The notes beneath the pieces were generated by a model that worked only from the letters and a program-made list of their open reading frames with translations, had not been told where the DNA came from and did not search any database. Made by a program: the position numbers and the translations under genes. A stretch of DNA of 64,000 nucleotides from Anaerolineae bacterium (lineage in GTDB: Bacteria > Chloroflexota > Anaerolineae > Promineifilales > Promineifilaceae): positions 1-64,000 of the forward strand of contig JADLAX010000095.1 of NCBI GenBank assembly GCA_020848035.1, read 5' to 3'. Shown one piece after another: positions 41,946-50,201 of the stretch (position 1 is the stretch's first letter; the number at the start of each line of letters is the position of its first letter).

Positions 41946-42947
41946 TTAAGCGGTTGCGGCCATGTGCCGGATCAGGTCCAGGCATTTGCAGGAGTAGCCC
42001 CATTCATTGTCGTACCAGGCGACCACCTTCACAAAGGTGTCGGTGAGAGCAATACCAGCATCGGCATCAAAGATGGAGGTGCGGGAGTCGCCCAAGAAGT
42101 CGGTGGAGACGACGGCGTCTTCGGTATAGCCCAAAATGCCAGCCAGTTCGCCTTCGGAGGCGGCTTTCATGGCGGCTTTAATTTCCGCGTACGTGGCCGG
42201 TTTGGCCAGGTTGACGGTGAGGTCAACCACGGAAACGTTGGGGGTGGGGACGCGGAAGGACATGCCGGTGAGACGGCCGTTCAATTCCGGAATCACCTTG
42301 CCTACCGCTTTGGCTGCGCCGGTCGAGGACGGAATGATGTTTTGCGCCGCGCCACGGCCGCCGCGCCAATCCTTGGCAGAGGGGCCATCGACGGTTTTCT
42401 GGGTGGCGGTGGTGGCATGCACGGTGGTCATCAGGCCATCTTTGATGCCGAAGGCGTCGTTGAGCACTTTGGCCACCGGGGCCAGACAGTTGGTGGTGCA
42501 GGACGCGTTGGAAACGATGTCCTGGCCCGCGTACGTTTTGTGGTTCACGCCCATCACAAACATGGGGGTGGCGTCCTTAGACGGGGCAGACAGCACCACG
42601 CGCTTGGCACCTGCTTCGATGTGAGCGCGGGCTTTTTCATCGGTGAGGAAGAGGCCGGTGGCTTCCAGCACGTATTCAGCGCCAATTTCGTCCCATTTCA
42701 GGTTCTTGGGGTCACGTTCGGCGGTGACGCGGATGGACTTGCCGTTGACAACCAGGTTGCCATCTTTGACTTCGACGGTGCCGTTGAAACGGCCGTGGGT
42801 CGAATCATACTCCAGCATGTACGCGATGTAGTTCACGTCGATCAGGTCGTTGATGCCGACGATTTCAATGTCATCTAGCTCTTGCGCACGACGAAAAACC
42901 AAACGGCCGATCCGGCCGAATCCGTTGATACCTACTTTAATTGTCAT
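41946..42947 (-). CDS. gap: Glyceraldehyde-3-phosphate dehydrogenase, type I
   Basis: The 333-residue protein starts with KVGINGFGRIGRLVFR (NAD binding) and has the active-site SNASCTTNCLAPVAK with catalytic Cys near 150. The S-loop reads TVDGPSAKDWRGGRGAAQ and the end WYDNEWGYSCKCLDL. It acts in glycolysis and gluconeogenesis. A promoter lies upstream. Confidence 0.97.
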   Translation of the reverse strand: MTIKVGINGFGRIGRLVFRRAQELDDIEIVGINDLIDVNYIAYMLEYDSTHGRFNGTVEVKDGNLVVNGKSIRVTAERDPKNLKWDEIGAEYVLEATGLFLTDEKARAHIEAGAKRVVLSAPSKDATPMFVMGVNHKTYAGQDIVSNASCTTNCLAPVAKVLNDAFGIKDGLMTTVHATTATQKTVDGPSAKDWRGGRGAAQNIIPSSTGAAKAVGKVIPELNGRLTGMSFRVPTPNVSVVDLTVNLAKPATYAEIKAAMKAASEGELAGILGYTEDAVVSTDFLGDSRTSIFDADAGIALTDTFVKVVAWYDNEWGYSCKCLDLIRHMAATA

Positions 42948-43038
42948 GGATTTCTCCTTTGGTGAATGTTGAACAAAACGAAAATTCTCTAGTAAACAGC
43001 AGGAAAAGCTGGTTGTGGTTTGAGTTTTACCGCCGCTT

Positions 43039-43068
43039 ACTATACTGCGTAACCCAGACGGCCGTTAA
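43039..43068 (-). promoter_or_regulatory. Probable gap promoter
   Basis: On the minus strand TTAACG (43068-43063), an 18-bp spacer and TATAGT (43044-43039) fit a sigma-70 promoter. The ACGGCCGT octamer lies across the -35 edge and spacer. Confidence 0.45.
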
Positions 43069-43099
43069 CGCCAAATGTCATGACTAAGCACGTCAGGTA

Positions 43100-44407
43100 T
43101 CACGATAGCAGACGCATGACCACCTGTGCCAACTTGGCGCCGTCGTGCCGCCAGGGCCGGGCCTCATCCACCAGATCGGCCGTTTGCATGGGCAGGTTTG
43201 GCGGCGGGGTTAGCTGCACGTAAATGGTGTTGCCGCCGCCTCGATCTGGAGGAATGGATTGGTTGTTGTTGGCAATGACCAGGTCCAGGCAGCCAGTGGG
43301 AATATGTTCGAAAAGGGTTGCTACATGGTCAGCTACGCTGTAATTATCCGTCTCTCCGGGCTGTGTGGCAAGATTACAAATATAAATCTTAGGGGCGCGG
43401 GCGTGGCGCAGCGCTTCGGCCAGGTCGGGCACCAGCAAATTGGGCAGGATGCTGGTGTACAGGCTGCCCGGCCCCATCACAATCAGATCGGCCTGGAAAA
43501 TAGCTTGCAGGGCCGGTGGGTAGGCCCGGACGTTTTCGGGTTGCAGGTAGACGTGCTGGATACGGCCGTTTACCTCCGGTATCGCACTTTCCCCCACCAC
43601 GCGCCGGATTTCGCCGTCGGGCAAGCGGACGTCGGCTTCCAACGTCACGTCAGCCAGGGTGGAGGGCAGCACGCGGCCGCTCAGGGCCAGCACCCGCTCG
43701 GCGGCCAGCAGCGCCTCATCAAAGCTGCCGGTGATGCCGGTGAGCGCCGCCAGCAGCAAGTTGCCAAAGGCGTGGCCTTGCAGTTCGGAACGGCCGTTTT
43801 CGCCCACCGCCGCGCCAAAGCGATATTGCAGCACCTGGGTCATCAACGCCTCGTCGCGGGCCAGGGCGGCCAGGTTGTTGCGGAAGTCGCCCGGCGGCAG
43901 CAGACCAAACTCCCGCCGTAAACGGCCGCTGCTGCCGCCATCATCCGCCACGGTGACGATGGCGGTGATGTTACGCGTGTAGGCCGTCAGGCCACGCAGC
44001 AGGCCGGGCATGCCTGTGCCGCCGCCAATGGCCACGATGTTGGGACCGCGCCCCTTGCGGCTGAAGTCGTAAATGCGGTCGGCCAGGCTGGTATCGGCCA
44101 CCTGAAACGGGGCCATCAGGCTGCGCGCCATCTTGGCCACACCCCAGGCCACCAGCAGCCCGCCCAGCAGCAGCGGCAGGATGATTTGCAGCGAGCCGGG
44201 CAAAAATTGCAGCGTCAGCAGGTCGTACACGGGGAGCGGCAGCCAGCCGCGCCGCTCCAAAAAGAAGAGCAGGTTAACCAGACCGAGGCCGGTAACGGCC
44301 GTACCAATGGCAATCACCAGCAGCCACCGCTTCAGGCCAAGGCCAGGCGTCAGCCAACGGCTGCTGGAGAAGAAGATAAATCGTTTCGGAAGGGATGGTC
44401 GGCGCAC
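43100..44407 (-). CDS. yvcK: YvcK/CofD-like gluconeogenesis factor
   Basis: The 435-residue protein has two N-terminal membrane segments (about 23-45 and 68-90), then the CofD-like core: VAIGGGTGMPGLLRGL (about 121-136), VTVADDGGSSGRLRREFG, LPPGDFRNNLAALA and VMGPGSLYTSILPNL. B. subtilis YvcK binds UDP-sugars and is needed for growth on gluconeogenic carbon. The membrane anchors are an addition to the usual 320-residue form. gap lies directly downstream on the same strand. Confidence 0.88.
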   Translation of the reverse strand: MRRPSLPKRFIFFSSSRWLTPGLGLKRWLLVIAIGTAVTGLGLVNLLFFLERRGWLPLPVYDLLTLQFLPGSLQIILPLLLGGLLVAWGVAKMARSLMAPFQVADTSLADRIYDFSRKGRGPNIVAIGGGTGMPGLLRGLTAYTRNITAIVTVADDGGSSGRLRREFGLLPPGDFRNNLAALARDEALMTQVLQYRFGAAVGENGRSELQGHAFGNLLLAALTGITGSFDEALLAAERVLALSGRVLPSTLADVTLEADVRLPDGEIRRVVGESAIPEVNGRIQHVYLQPENVRAYPPALQAIFQADLIVMGPGSLYTSILPNLLVPDLAEALRHARAPKIYICNLATQPGETDNYSVADHVATLFEHIPTGCLDLVIANNNQSIPPDRGGGNTIYVQLTPPPNLPMQTADLVDEARPWRHDGAKLAQVVMRLLS

Positions 44408-44442
44408 AGAGGGATTCTAGCAAGGGGTGGGAGGGGGGACAA

Positions 44443-44540
44443 GGTGATGGGGTGACAGGGTGACAGGGTGACAAGGTGACAGGGTGACAGGGTGACAGGG
44501 TGAACGGGTGAACGGGTGAACGGGTGAACGGGTGAGGGGG
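44443..44540. repeat. Octad tandem repeat (ggtgacag / gggtgaac)
   Basis: About seven units of gggtgaca are followed by about five of gggtgaac. It is the opposite orientation of the array at 3236-3300. It separates yvcK from the trp leader. Confidence 0.8.
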
Positions 44541-44561
44541 TGACAGCCCGGAGGGCTTACA

Positions 44562-44633
44562 CAACTAGCCGGTTGGCTTCAGCCACCGGCGGGCCGGGCT
44601 TGCATAACTGGCCGGTTGGCATCAGCCACCGGC
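44562..44633. repeat. Two tandem 43-bp hairpin units
   Basis: The units gccggttggcttcagccaccggc-like (44568-44590, and 44611-44633 with cat for ctt) each fold on themselves with one bulge. They lie just before the trp promoter. Confidence 0.65.
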
Positions 44634-44645
44634 GTTGATTTGCGG

Positions 44646-44674
44646 TTGACAGGGAAAAACGGCCGTGTTACCAT
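44646..44674 (+). promoter_or_regulatory. Promoter of the trp operon
   Basis: TTGACA (44646-44651), 17-bp spacer, TACCAT (44669-44674). The spacer contains ACGGCCGT (44659-44666). Transcription would start about 8 nt later, directly before the T-box stem I. Confidence 0.65.
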
Positions 44675-44689
44675 TTCGCCCAACTTAAA

Positions 44690-45060
44690 AAACAGAGACG
44701 TTGAACCGAAAGAGTACGCAGCAAAGCGGGTTTTAGAGAGTGCATCCAAGGGCTGAAAGATGCACAACGGCGCCGCTGCCGAATGGGTCGGGGAGTTGTT
44801 TAGGCGAAAGAGTTCCTTTTGAGTAGTCTAGACCGGAAGTGCCACCGTTATCAGGGCATAGACCTAATTAATGGTTAATGGTTAATGGTTAATTTTTAAT
44901 TGTTAATGGGTTGAAGAGAGTGGAGCTGGCTACACACAACGCGCTATCACGGGCGCGTTTTTGTTTCAGCTTAAGCCGGGTGGCACCACGGGAGTGATGA
45001 ATTTTCAGACGCTCTCGTCCCAGCAGCGATTTGTTTCGCTGGGACGAGGGCGTTTTTTGT
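44690..45060 (+). promoter_or_regulatory. Tryptophan T-box riboswitch leader with terminator
   Basis: Stem I has the AGTA of the loop-E side (44713-44716), an apical stem GTGCATC/GATGCAC (44740-44746 with 44759-44765) and, on the 3' side, gaaTGGgtcgg with TGG (Trp) as specifier at 44784-44786. The T-box core gggtggcaccacg lies at 44978-44990. Its variable base is C, matching the G discriminator of tRNA-Trp. A terminator follows: cgtcccagc and gctgggacg (45016-45046), then six T at 45053-45058. Uncharged tRNA-Trp would open the operon. A ggttaat tandem repeat (about 44873-44920) sits between stem I and the antiterminator. Confidence 0.88.
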
Positions 45061-45061
45061 T

Positions 45062-45264
45062 TTGGATTGGCCACAGAGAACACAGAGGAGAAAGTGAAAT
45101 TACTCTGGCTCTTTGGAGATTCATAAGGTTGACAGCTCGTGAAACGTGATGCGTGATAAGAAATAAGTCACGTTTCACGTTTCACGCACAACCTCTTGAA
45201 ATTTGAAGGACGCAAATCTCTTTTATCTCTGTGCCCTCTGTGGCAAAAAATAAGGAGTGGAGAA
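45062..45264. repeat. Repeat-filled spacer between T-box and trpB
   Basis: ccacagagaacacagagga (about 45071) and ctctgtgccctctgtggca (about 45226) are inverted copies. Between them lies a gtgaaacgtgatgcgtga / tcacgtttcacgtttcac hairpin (45138-45188). No gene is seen; trpB starts right after. Confidence 0.65.
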
Positions 45265-46632
45265 ATGAGCGAAAATACGAAGTTTTTATTGGACGAAAGC
45301 AAGCTGCCCAAGGCATGGTACAACATCAATGCCGATATGCCTGTGCCGCCGGAGCCGGTGCTGCACCCGCAAACGCTGGAGCCAGTCACGCCGGACTTCC
45401 TCAGCGTGCTGTTCCCCATGAGCCTCATCATGCAGGAGATCAGCACCGAGCCATACATTGAGATTCCCGACCCGGTGCGCGACGTGTACAAGCTGTGGCG
45501 GCCCACGCCGATGTTCCGCGCCCATCGCCTGGAAAAAGCGCTGGGCACCCCGGCGCACATTTATTACAAGTACGAAGGGGCCAGCCCGGTGGGATCGCAC
45601 AAGCCAAATACGGCCGTTCCCCAGGCCTTCTACAACAAAGAAGCAGGCACCAAAGCGCTCACCACCGAGACGGGCGCGGGCCAGTGGGGGTCGGCACTGG
45701 CGATGGCCTGTAATTACTTTGGCCTGGAGTTGGAAGTGTACATGGTGAAGGTGTCGTACAACCAGAAGCCGTACCGGCGCATGGTGATTGAAAGCTACGG
45801 CGCGGAGGTGTATGCCAGCCCGACGGATCGGACCAATTACGGCCGTTCCGTCCTGGCCGAGCATCCCGATTCACCTGGCTCCCTGGGCATCGCCATTTCT
45901 GAAGCGGTGGAAGTGGCGGCCATGTCCGGCGGCGCGAAGAAGTACAGCCTCGGCTCAGTGCTCAACCACGTGCTGCTGCACCAGACCGTCATCGGCGAAG
46001 AGACGCTGCTGCAAATGGAAATGGCCGGCGAATACCCCGACGTGATCGTAGCCTGCACCGGCGGCGGCTCCAATTTTGGCGGCTTTGCCTTCCCGTTTGT
46101 GCGCGAGAATTTGCGCCATGGCAAAAAGACCACCATCATCGCCGCCGAACCGGCCGCCTCGCCCAGCCTCACCCGCGGCACCTACGCCTTCGACTACGGC
46201 GACACGGCGAAAATGGCCCCGGTGGTGAAGATGCACACGCTGGGTCACTCGTTTGTGCCACCCGCCATTCACGCTGGTGGCCTGCGCTACCACGGCATGT
46301 CGCCGCAGGTCAGCGCCCTGGTCAACAACGGCGACGTCCAGGCCCGCGCCGTGCCGCAGCTGGAGACATTCCAGGCGGCCATCACCTTCCTGCGCTCCGA
46401 GGGCATCATCCCCGCGCCGGAATCAACGCACGCCATTGCCGTGGCCCTGCAAGAAGCGCGCCAATGCACCGAAACAGGCGAGAAGAAGGTAATCGCCTTC
46501 AACCTGAGCGGCCACGGCCACTTCGACATGGCCGCCTACGACGCCTACCTGAAAGGCCAGCTGGTCGATTACGAATATCCGGCCGAGGCGATTGCTGAGG
46601 CGATGACGCAGCTGCCGCAAGTGGGCGGTTAA
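45265..46632 (+). CDS. trpB: Tryptophan synthase beta chain, TrpB2 type
   Basis: The start at 45265 follows aaggagtggagaa. The 455-residue protein is longer than TrpB1 and has YYKYEGASPVGSHKPNTAVP with PLP Lys113, the TrpB2-type form. Phosphate binding is by CTGGGSNFGG (about 263-272). TrpB2 makes tryptophan from serine and indole and often works without TrpA, which fits the absence of trpA in the window. It is the first gene after the T-box. Confidence 0.93.
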   Translation: MSENTKFLLDESKLPKAWYNINADMPVPPEPVLHPQTLEPVTPDFLSVLFPMSLIMQEISTEPYIEIPDPVRDVYKLWRPTPMFRAHRLEKALGTPAHIYYKYEGASPVGSHKPNTAVPQAFYNKEAGTKALTTETGAGQWGSALAMACNYFGLELEVYMVKVSYNQKPYRRMVIESYGAEVYASPTDRTNYGRSVLAEHPDSPGSLGIAISEAVEVAAMSGGAKKYSLGSVLNHVLLHQTVIGEETLLQMEMAGEYPDVIVACTGGGSNFGGFAFPFVRENLRHGKKTTIIAAEPAASPSLTRGTYAFDYGDTAKMAPVVKMHTLGHSFVPPAIHAGGLRYHGMSPQVSALVNNGDVQARAVPQLETFQAAITFLRSEGIIPAPESTHAIAVALQEARQCTETGEKKVIAFNLSGHGHFDMAAYDAYLKGQLVDYEYPAEAIAEAMTQLPQVGG

Positions 46633-46740
46633 AAGTAAAAAGTGAGAAGTGAGAAGTGAGAAGTGGCAGGTAGCAAGTAAAGACCACCTGCAACCTGCAA
46701 CCTGCAACCTGCCACTTGCCACTTGCAACCTCTTACCTGA
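46633..46740. repeat. Two tandem-repeat patches (agaagtg and gcaacct types)
   Basis: aagtgagaagtgagaag-type units are followed by acctgcaacctgcaacctgc and cacttgccacttgcaacc. They separate trpB from trpE without a terminator T run. Confidence 0.75.
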
Positions 46741-46769
46741 CTGCCGCGATGGCAGAATGAGAAAAATTT

Positions 46770-48284
46770 ATGAACAATCAAGTTTACACACCCTCTTTAG
46801 CGCAGTTTCGCGAGTTGGCGGGCGGACCGGCCAATTTGATTCCAGTGTACCGGGAGTTTGCCGCCGATTTGGAGACGCCGGTTTCGGTTTATCTGAAGCT
46901 GATGGATGAGCTGGGGCCGTCGTTTTTGCTGGAGTCGGTGGAAGGTGGTGAGCAGGTGGGACGCTACTCTTTCGTCGGCGTTGCGCCGCGCGGGTCGATT
47001 GCCCTACACGGCCGTTCCGTCACCACCACTCTCGGCGAAGAAAGCAGCACCAGGGAACTGGCCGATGGCGAAGATGTGCTGCACGTGCTCAAGGGCGAGC
47101 TAGGCCAATTTGTCCATGCCGACCTGCCCGGTTTGCCCCGCTTCAACGGCGGCGCGGTGGGCTACCTGGGTTACGACGTGGTGCGCTTTTTTGAACGACT
47201 GCCGGAAACGGCCGTATCCACCCTCAACATCCCCGACGCCGTTTTTTTGCTGGCCGACACCCTCGTCGTGTTCGACCATGCGCGGCACCGGCTGCTGATT
47301 CTGGCCAACACGCACGTGAATGGGGATGTGGAAGCGGCCTACGTAGAGGCAATTCAGCGCATTGAACGGGTGAGCGAACGGTTGTTACGGCCGTTGCCCG
47401 CCATCCCCCGCCGCCGTTGGCGCAGCGACCACAAAAATCTGGCCGAAACGCTCACCAGCAACATGCCGCAAAGCCGCTACGAAGAAATGGTGCGCCAGGC
47501 CAAGGAGCACATCGCCGCCGGTGACATCTTCCAGGTGGTGCTGAGCCAGCGCTTCAGCCGCCAGACCAGCGCCCATCCGTTTGCCATCTACCGCGCCCTG
47601 CGCATGTTGAATCCGTCGCCCTACATGTTCTACTTCGACTTTGGGCCAGAGATGCAGGTGATTGGCGCCTCGCCGGAAATGCACGTGCGGCTGGAGGATG
47701 GCATCGCCAGCGTGCGTCCCATCGCCGGGACGCGGCCGCGCGGCACCACACCCACGCAAGACGACGAGCTGGCCAAAGAGCTGCTGGCCGATCCCAAAGA
47801 GCGCGCCGAACACGTGATGCTGGTAGACTTAGGCCGCAACGACATCGGCCGGGTGAGCGAGTACGGCACGGTACACGTGCGCGACTTGATGGTGGTTGAG
47901 CGGTACAGCCACGTCATGCACATCGTCAGCCACGTGGAAGGCAAGCTGCGCCAGGGCATGGACGCCTACGACCTGATGCGGGCCACCTTCCCGGCAGGCA
48001 CCGTCAGCGGCGCGCCCAAGGTGCGGGCGATGGAAATCATCGAGGAGCTGGAAGGTGTGCGGCGCGGGCTGTACGCGGGTGCGGCAGGCTACGTCAGCTA
48101 CGACGGCAGCATGGACACCTGCATCGCCATCCGCACCATGCTCATGCAAGACGACCAGATCCACGTCCAGGCCGGTGCGGGCATCGTTGCCGACAGCGAT
48201 CCGGCGGCGGAGCATCAGGAATCGGTCAACAAAGCCAAAGCCCTCTTCGTCGCCGTCGACCGGGCGGAGGATGGACTGCTTTAA
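46770..48284 (+). CDS. trpE: Anthranilate synthase component I
   Basis: The 504-residue protein has the feedback-site motif SFLLESVE (about 49-56). The chorismate-binding core includes QVVLSQRFSR, ASPEMHVRLEDG, RPIAGTRPRG, DLGRNDIGRV and FPAGTVSGAPKVRAME. With TrpG it converts chorismate and glutamine to anthranilate. The conserved LLES Ser suggests tryptophan feedback inhibition. Confidence 0.96.
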   Translation: MNNQVYTPSLAQFRELAGGPANLIPVYREFAADLETPVSVYLKLMDELGPSFLLESVEGGEQVGRYSFVGVAPRGSIALHGRSVTTTLGEESSTRELADGEDVLHVLKGELGQFVHADLPGLPRFNGGAVGYLGYDVVRFFERLPETAVSTLNIPDAVFLLADTLVVFDHARHRLLILANTHVNGDVEAAYVEAIQRIERVSERLLRPLPAIPRRRWRSDHKNLAETLTSNMPQSRYEEMVRQAKEHIAAGDIFQVVLSQRFSRQTSAHPFAIYRALRMLNPSPYMFYFDFGPEMQVIGASPEMHVRLEDGIASVRPIAGTRPRGTTPTQDDELAKELLADPKERAEHVMLVDLGRNDIGRVSEYGTVHVRDLMVVERYSHVMHIVSHVEGKLRQGMDAYDLMRATFPAGTVSGAPKVRAMEIIEELEGVRRGLYAGAAGYVSYDGSMDTCIAIRTMLMQDDQIHVQAGAGIVADSDPAAEHQESVNKAKALFVAVDRAEDGLL

Positions 48285-48396
48285 CTCTCGTTCCCACGCT
48301 CCGCGTGGGAATGCAGACTGGACGCTCCGCGTCCACTCGCGGCGCAGAGCGCCGAGGACTTCATTCCACGCCGAGCGTGGAACGAGTAAGAATGAA
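48285..48396. repeat. REP-like cluster of small hairpins
   Basis: Hairpins ttcccacgctccgcgtgggaa (21 bases, arms of 8), ggacgctccgcgtcc, ggcgcagagcgcc and ttccacgccgagcgtggaa follow each other. The outer parts ctcgttcc and ggaacgag pair as well. This type of repeat occurs in many unrelated bacteria. Confidence 0.75.
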
Positions 48397-48410
48397 AATT
48401 GAGGTAACTT

Positions 48411-49418
48411 ATGAGTAAAAAACGCGTTTTTAGCGGCATTCAGCCATCGGGCAACATTCACCTGGGCAACTACCTGGGCGCAGTCAAAAATTGGGTCGCC
48501 GGGCAGGATGAGAAGGAGAACTTCTTCTGCGTTGTCGATTTGCACAGCATCACCGTGCCGCAAGACCCGGTGGAGCTGCGCTTCCAAACCCGCGCCCTGG
48601 CAGCGATGCTGCTGGCGGCCGGAATCGATCCCCAAAAGAGCACGCTGTTTGTGCAAAGCCACGTCACCGCCCATGCGGAGGGCTGCTGGCTGCTGAACTG
48701 CATCACGCCGCTGGGCTGGCTGCAACGGATGACCCAGTTTAAGGATAAGTCAGCCAAGCAGGAGAGCGTCGGCGTGGGGCTGCTGGATTACCCTGTGCTG
48801 CAAGCGGCCGACATTCTGCTGTACGACGCACACGAGGTGCCAGTGGGTGAAGACCAGAAGCAGCACGTGGAGTTGACGCGAGACATTGCTCAGCGCTTCA
48901 ACCACATCTACGAGGAAGAATTTTTTGTCATTCCCGAGCCGAAAATCCCGCCAACCGGGGCGCGGCTGATGGGACTGGACGATCCGACGGCGAAGATGTC
49001 CAAAAGCCTGGCCCACGTGCGCGGCCACGCCGTCCGCCTGCTGGACGAGCCCAAAGAGATCCTGCGCACCTTCAAGAAAGCGGTGACCGATTCAGGCAAC
49101 GAAATTCGCTTTTCGGACGACCCGGAGAAGGCGGGGGTGAACAACCTGCTGGGCATCTACAAAGCGGTCACCGGCAAGTCCAGCGCCGACGTCGAGGCCG
49201 ATTTTGCCAACGCGCGTGGCTACGGCGACCTGAAGGTGGGCGTCGCCGAGGTGGTCATCGAATTTTTGGCCCCGCTGCAAGCCCGCTACCAGGCGTTGAT
49301 GGACGACCCGGCCGAGCTGGATCGCATTTTGGCCATTGGGGCGGAACAGGCAGCGGCCGTTTCCATGCCCAAGCTGCGCGAAATGAAGGAAATGATGGGA
49401 CTGGTTTTGCCAAGATAG
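48411..49418 (+). CDS. trpS: Tryptophanyl-tRNA synthetase
   Basis: The 335-residue protein has the class I signatures SGNIHLGNYLGA (HIGH, about 12-23) and AKMSKS (about 195-200), plus the tryptophan pocket region DLHSIT. It charges tRNA-Trp. Its place between trpE and trpG puts it under the same T-box that senses its product, closing a feedback loop. Confidence 0.96.
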   Translation: MSKKRVFSGIQPSGNIHLGNYLGAVKNWVAGQDEKENFFCVVDLHSITVPQDPVELRFQTRALAAMLLAAGIDPQKSTLFVQSHVTAHAEGCWLLNCITPLGWLQRMTQFKDKSAKQESVGVGLLDYPVLQAADILLYDAHEVPVGEDQKQHVELTRDIAQRFNHIYEEEFFVIPEPKIPPTGARLMGLDDPTAKMSKSLAHVRGHAVRLLDEPKEILRTFKKAVTDSGNEIRFSDDPEKAGVNNLLGIYKAVTGKSSADVEADFANARGYGDLKVGVAEVVIEFLAPLQARYQALMDDPAELDRILAIGAEQAAAVSMPKLREMKEMMGLVLPR

Positions 49419-49468
49419 AGATTGGAGATTAGAGATTGGAGACTAAAATCTCCAATCTCTGATCTCCT
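49415..49468. repeat. Inverted repeat (ggagattagagattgg type)
   Basis: Units gagattggagattagagattgg and aatctccaatctctgatctcc pair between trpS and trpG (longest unit split here by phase). Sister array at 18893-18950. Confidence 0.7.
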
Positions 49469-49489
49469 GTCTCCTCACACGAGGAAACT

Positions 49490-50053
49490 ATGTTAGTTGT
49501 AATCGACAATTACGATTCGTTTACCTACAATCTGGTGCAGTACCTGGGCGAGCTGGGGCAGGAGATCCAGGTGTTCCGCAATGACCAGGTGACGCTGGAG
49601 GAAATTCGGGCGCTGAAGCCGGACCACATCGTCATCAGCCCGGGGCCGGGCGACCCAAACGATGGGGGCATTTCGCTGGAGGTGCTGCGCGAGTTTGGCC
49701 CGACGACGCCAATTTTTGGCGTTTGTTTGGGGCACCAGTGCATTGGCCAGGCGTATGGCGGCAAGGTGTCGCGTGCGCCGCGGTTGATGCATGGGAAGGT
49801 TTCGGCCGTTTACCACAACGGCAGCGGCGTCTTTTCCGGCGTGCCCAGCCCGTTTAATGCCACACGCTACCACTCGCTCATTGTCGAAGAGCCAATTCCC
49901 GATGATCTGGAAGTGACCGCGTTCACCAGCCAGGGCGAGGTGATGGGCGTGCGGCACAAGCAGTATCCCACCGTCGGCGTGCAGTTCCACCCGGAGAGCA
50001 TCCTGACGGAGCACGGCAAGCGGATTTTGCAAAACTTTTTGGAACAGCGATGA
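49490..50053 (+). CDS. trpG: Anthranilate synthase component II (glutamine amidotransferase)
   Basis: The 187-residue protein starts VVIDNYDSFTYNLVQYLG. It has FGVCLGHQCIGQ with nucleophile Cys79 and VQFHPESILTEHG with the His-Glu pair. It supplies ammonia from glutamine to TrpE. Some TrpG also serve as PabA, but the trp context favours anthranilate synthesis. Confidence 0.95.
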   Translation: MLVVIDNYDSFTYNLVQYLGELGQEIQVFRNDQVTLEEIRALKPDHIVISPGPGDPNDGGISLEVLREFGPTTPIFGVCLGHQCIGQAYGGKVSRAPRLMHGKVSAVYHNGSGVFSGVPSPFNATRYHSLIVEEPIPDDLEVTAFTSQGEVMGVRHKQYPTVGVQFHPESILTEHGKRILQNFLEQR

Positions 50054-50130
50054 CCCTCCCCTCAATCCCCTTCCACAGGGAGGGGAAGCGTGTTCCCTCC
50101 CCACCGGGGGTGAGCCAGGGAGGGGGATAT
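50054..50130. repeat. Inverted repeat (ccctcccc / ggggaggg type)
   Basis: ccctcccctcaatcccctt, cagggaggggaagc and ccctccccaccggggg, ccagggaggggg can form nested hairpins after trpG. Confidence 0.6.
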
Positions 50131-50201
50131 AAAATTGACGATTGGCCGTAGACGCTTTACGATTGGGTTCATTCTCTAATTCTCAATCCAGAAGGGTATT
50201 T

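Noticed and set aside
41964..42878. 304-codon frame opposite gap
   Set aside because: Gap is certain by its active-site motif; the opposite frame is a known shadow type in GC-rich GAPDH genes.
44443..44540. Possible CRISPR array
   Set aside because: Units are 8 bp, directly adjacent, with no spacers of constant length; no cas genes are present.
47829..48725. 298-codon minus-strand frame over trpE and trpS
   Set aside because: It spans two certain genes and the REP-like repeat and has no start signal.
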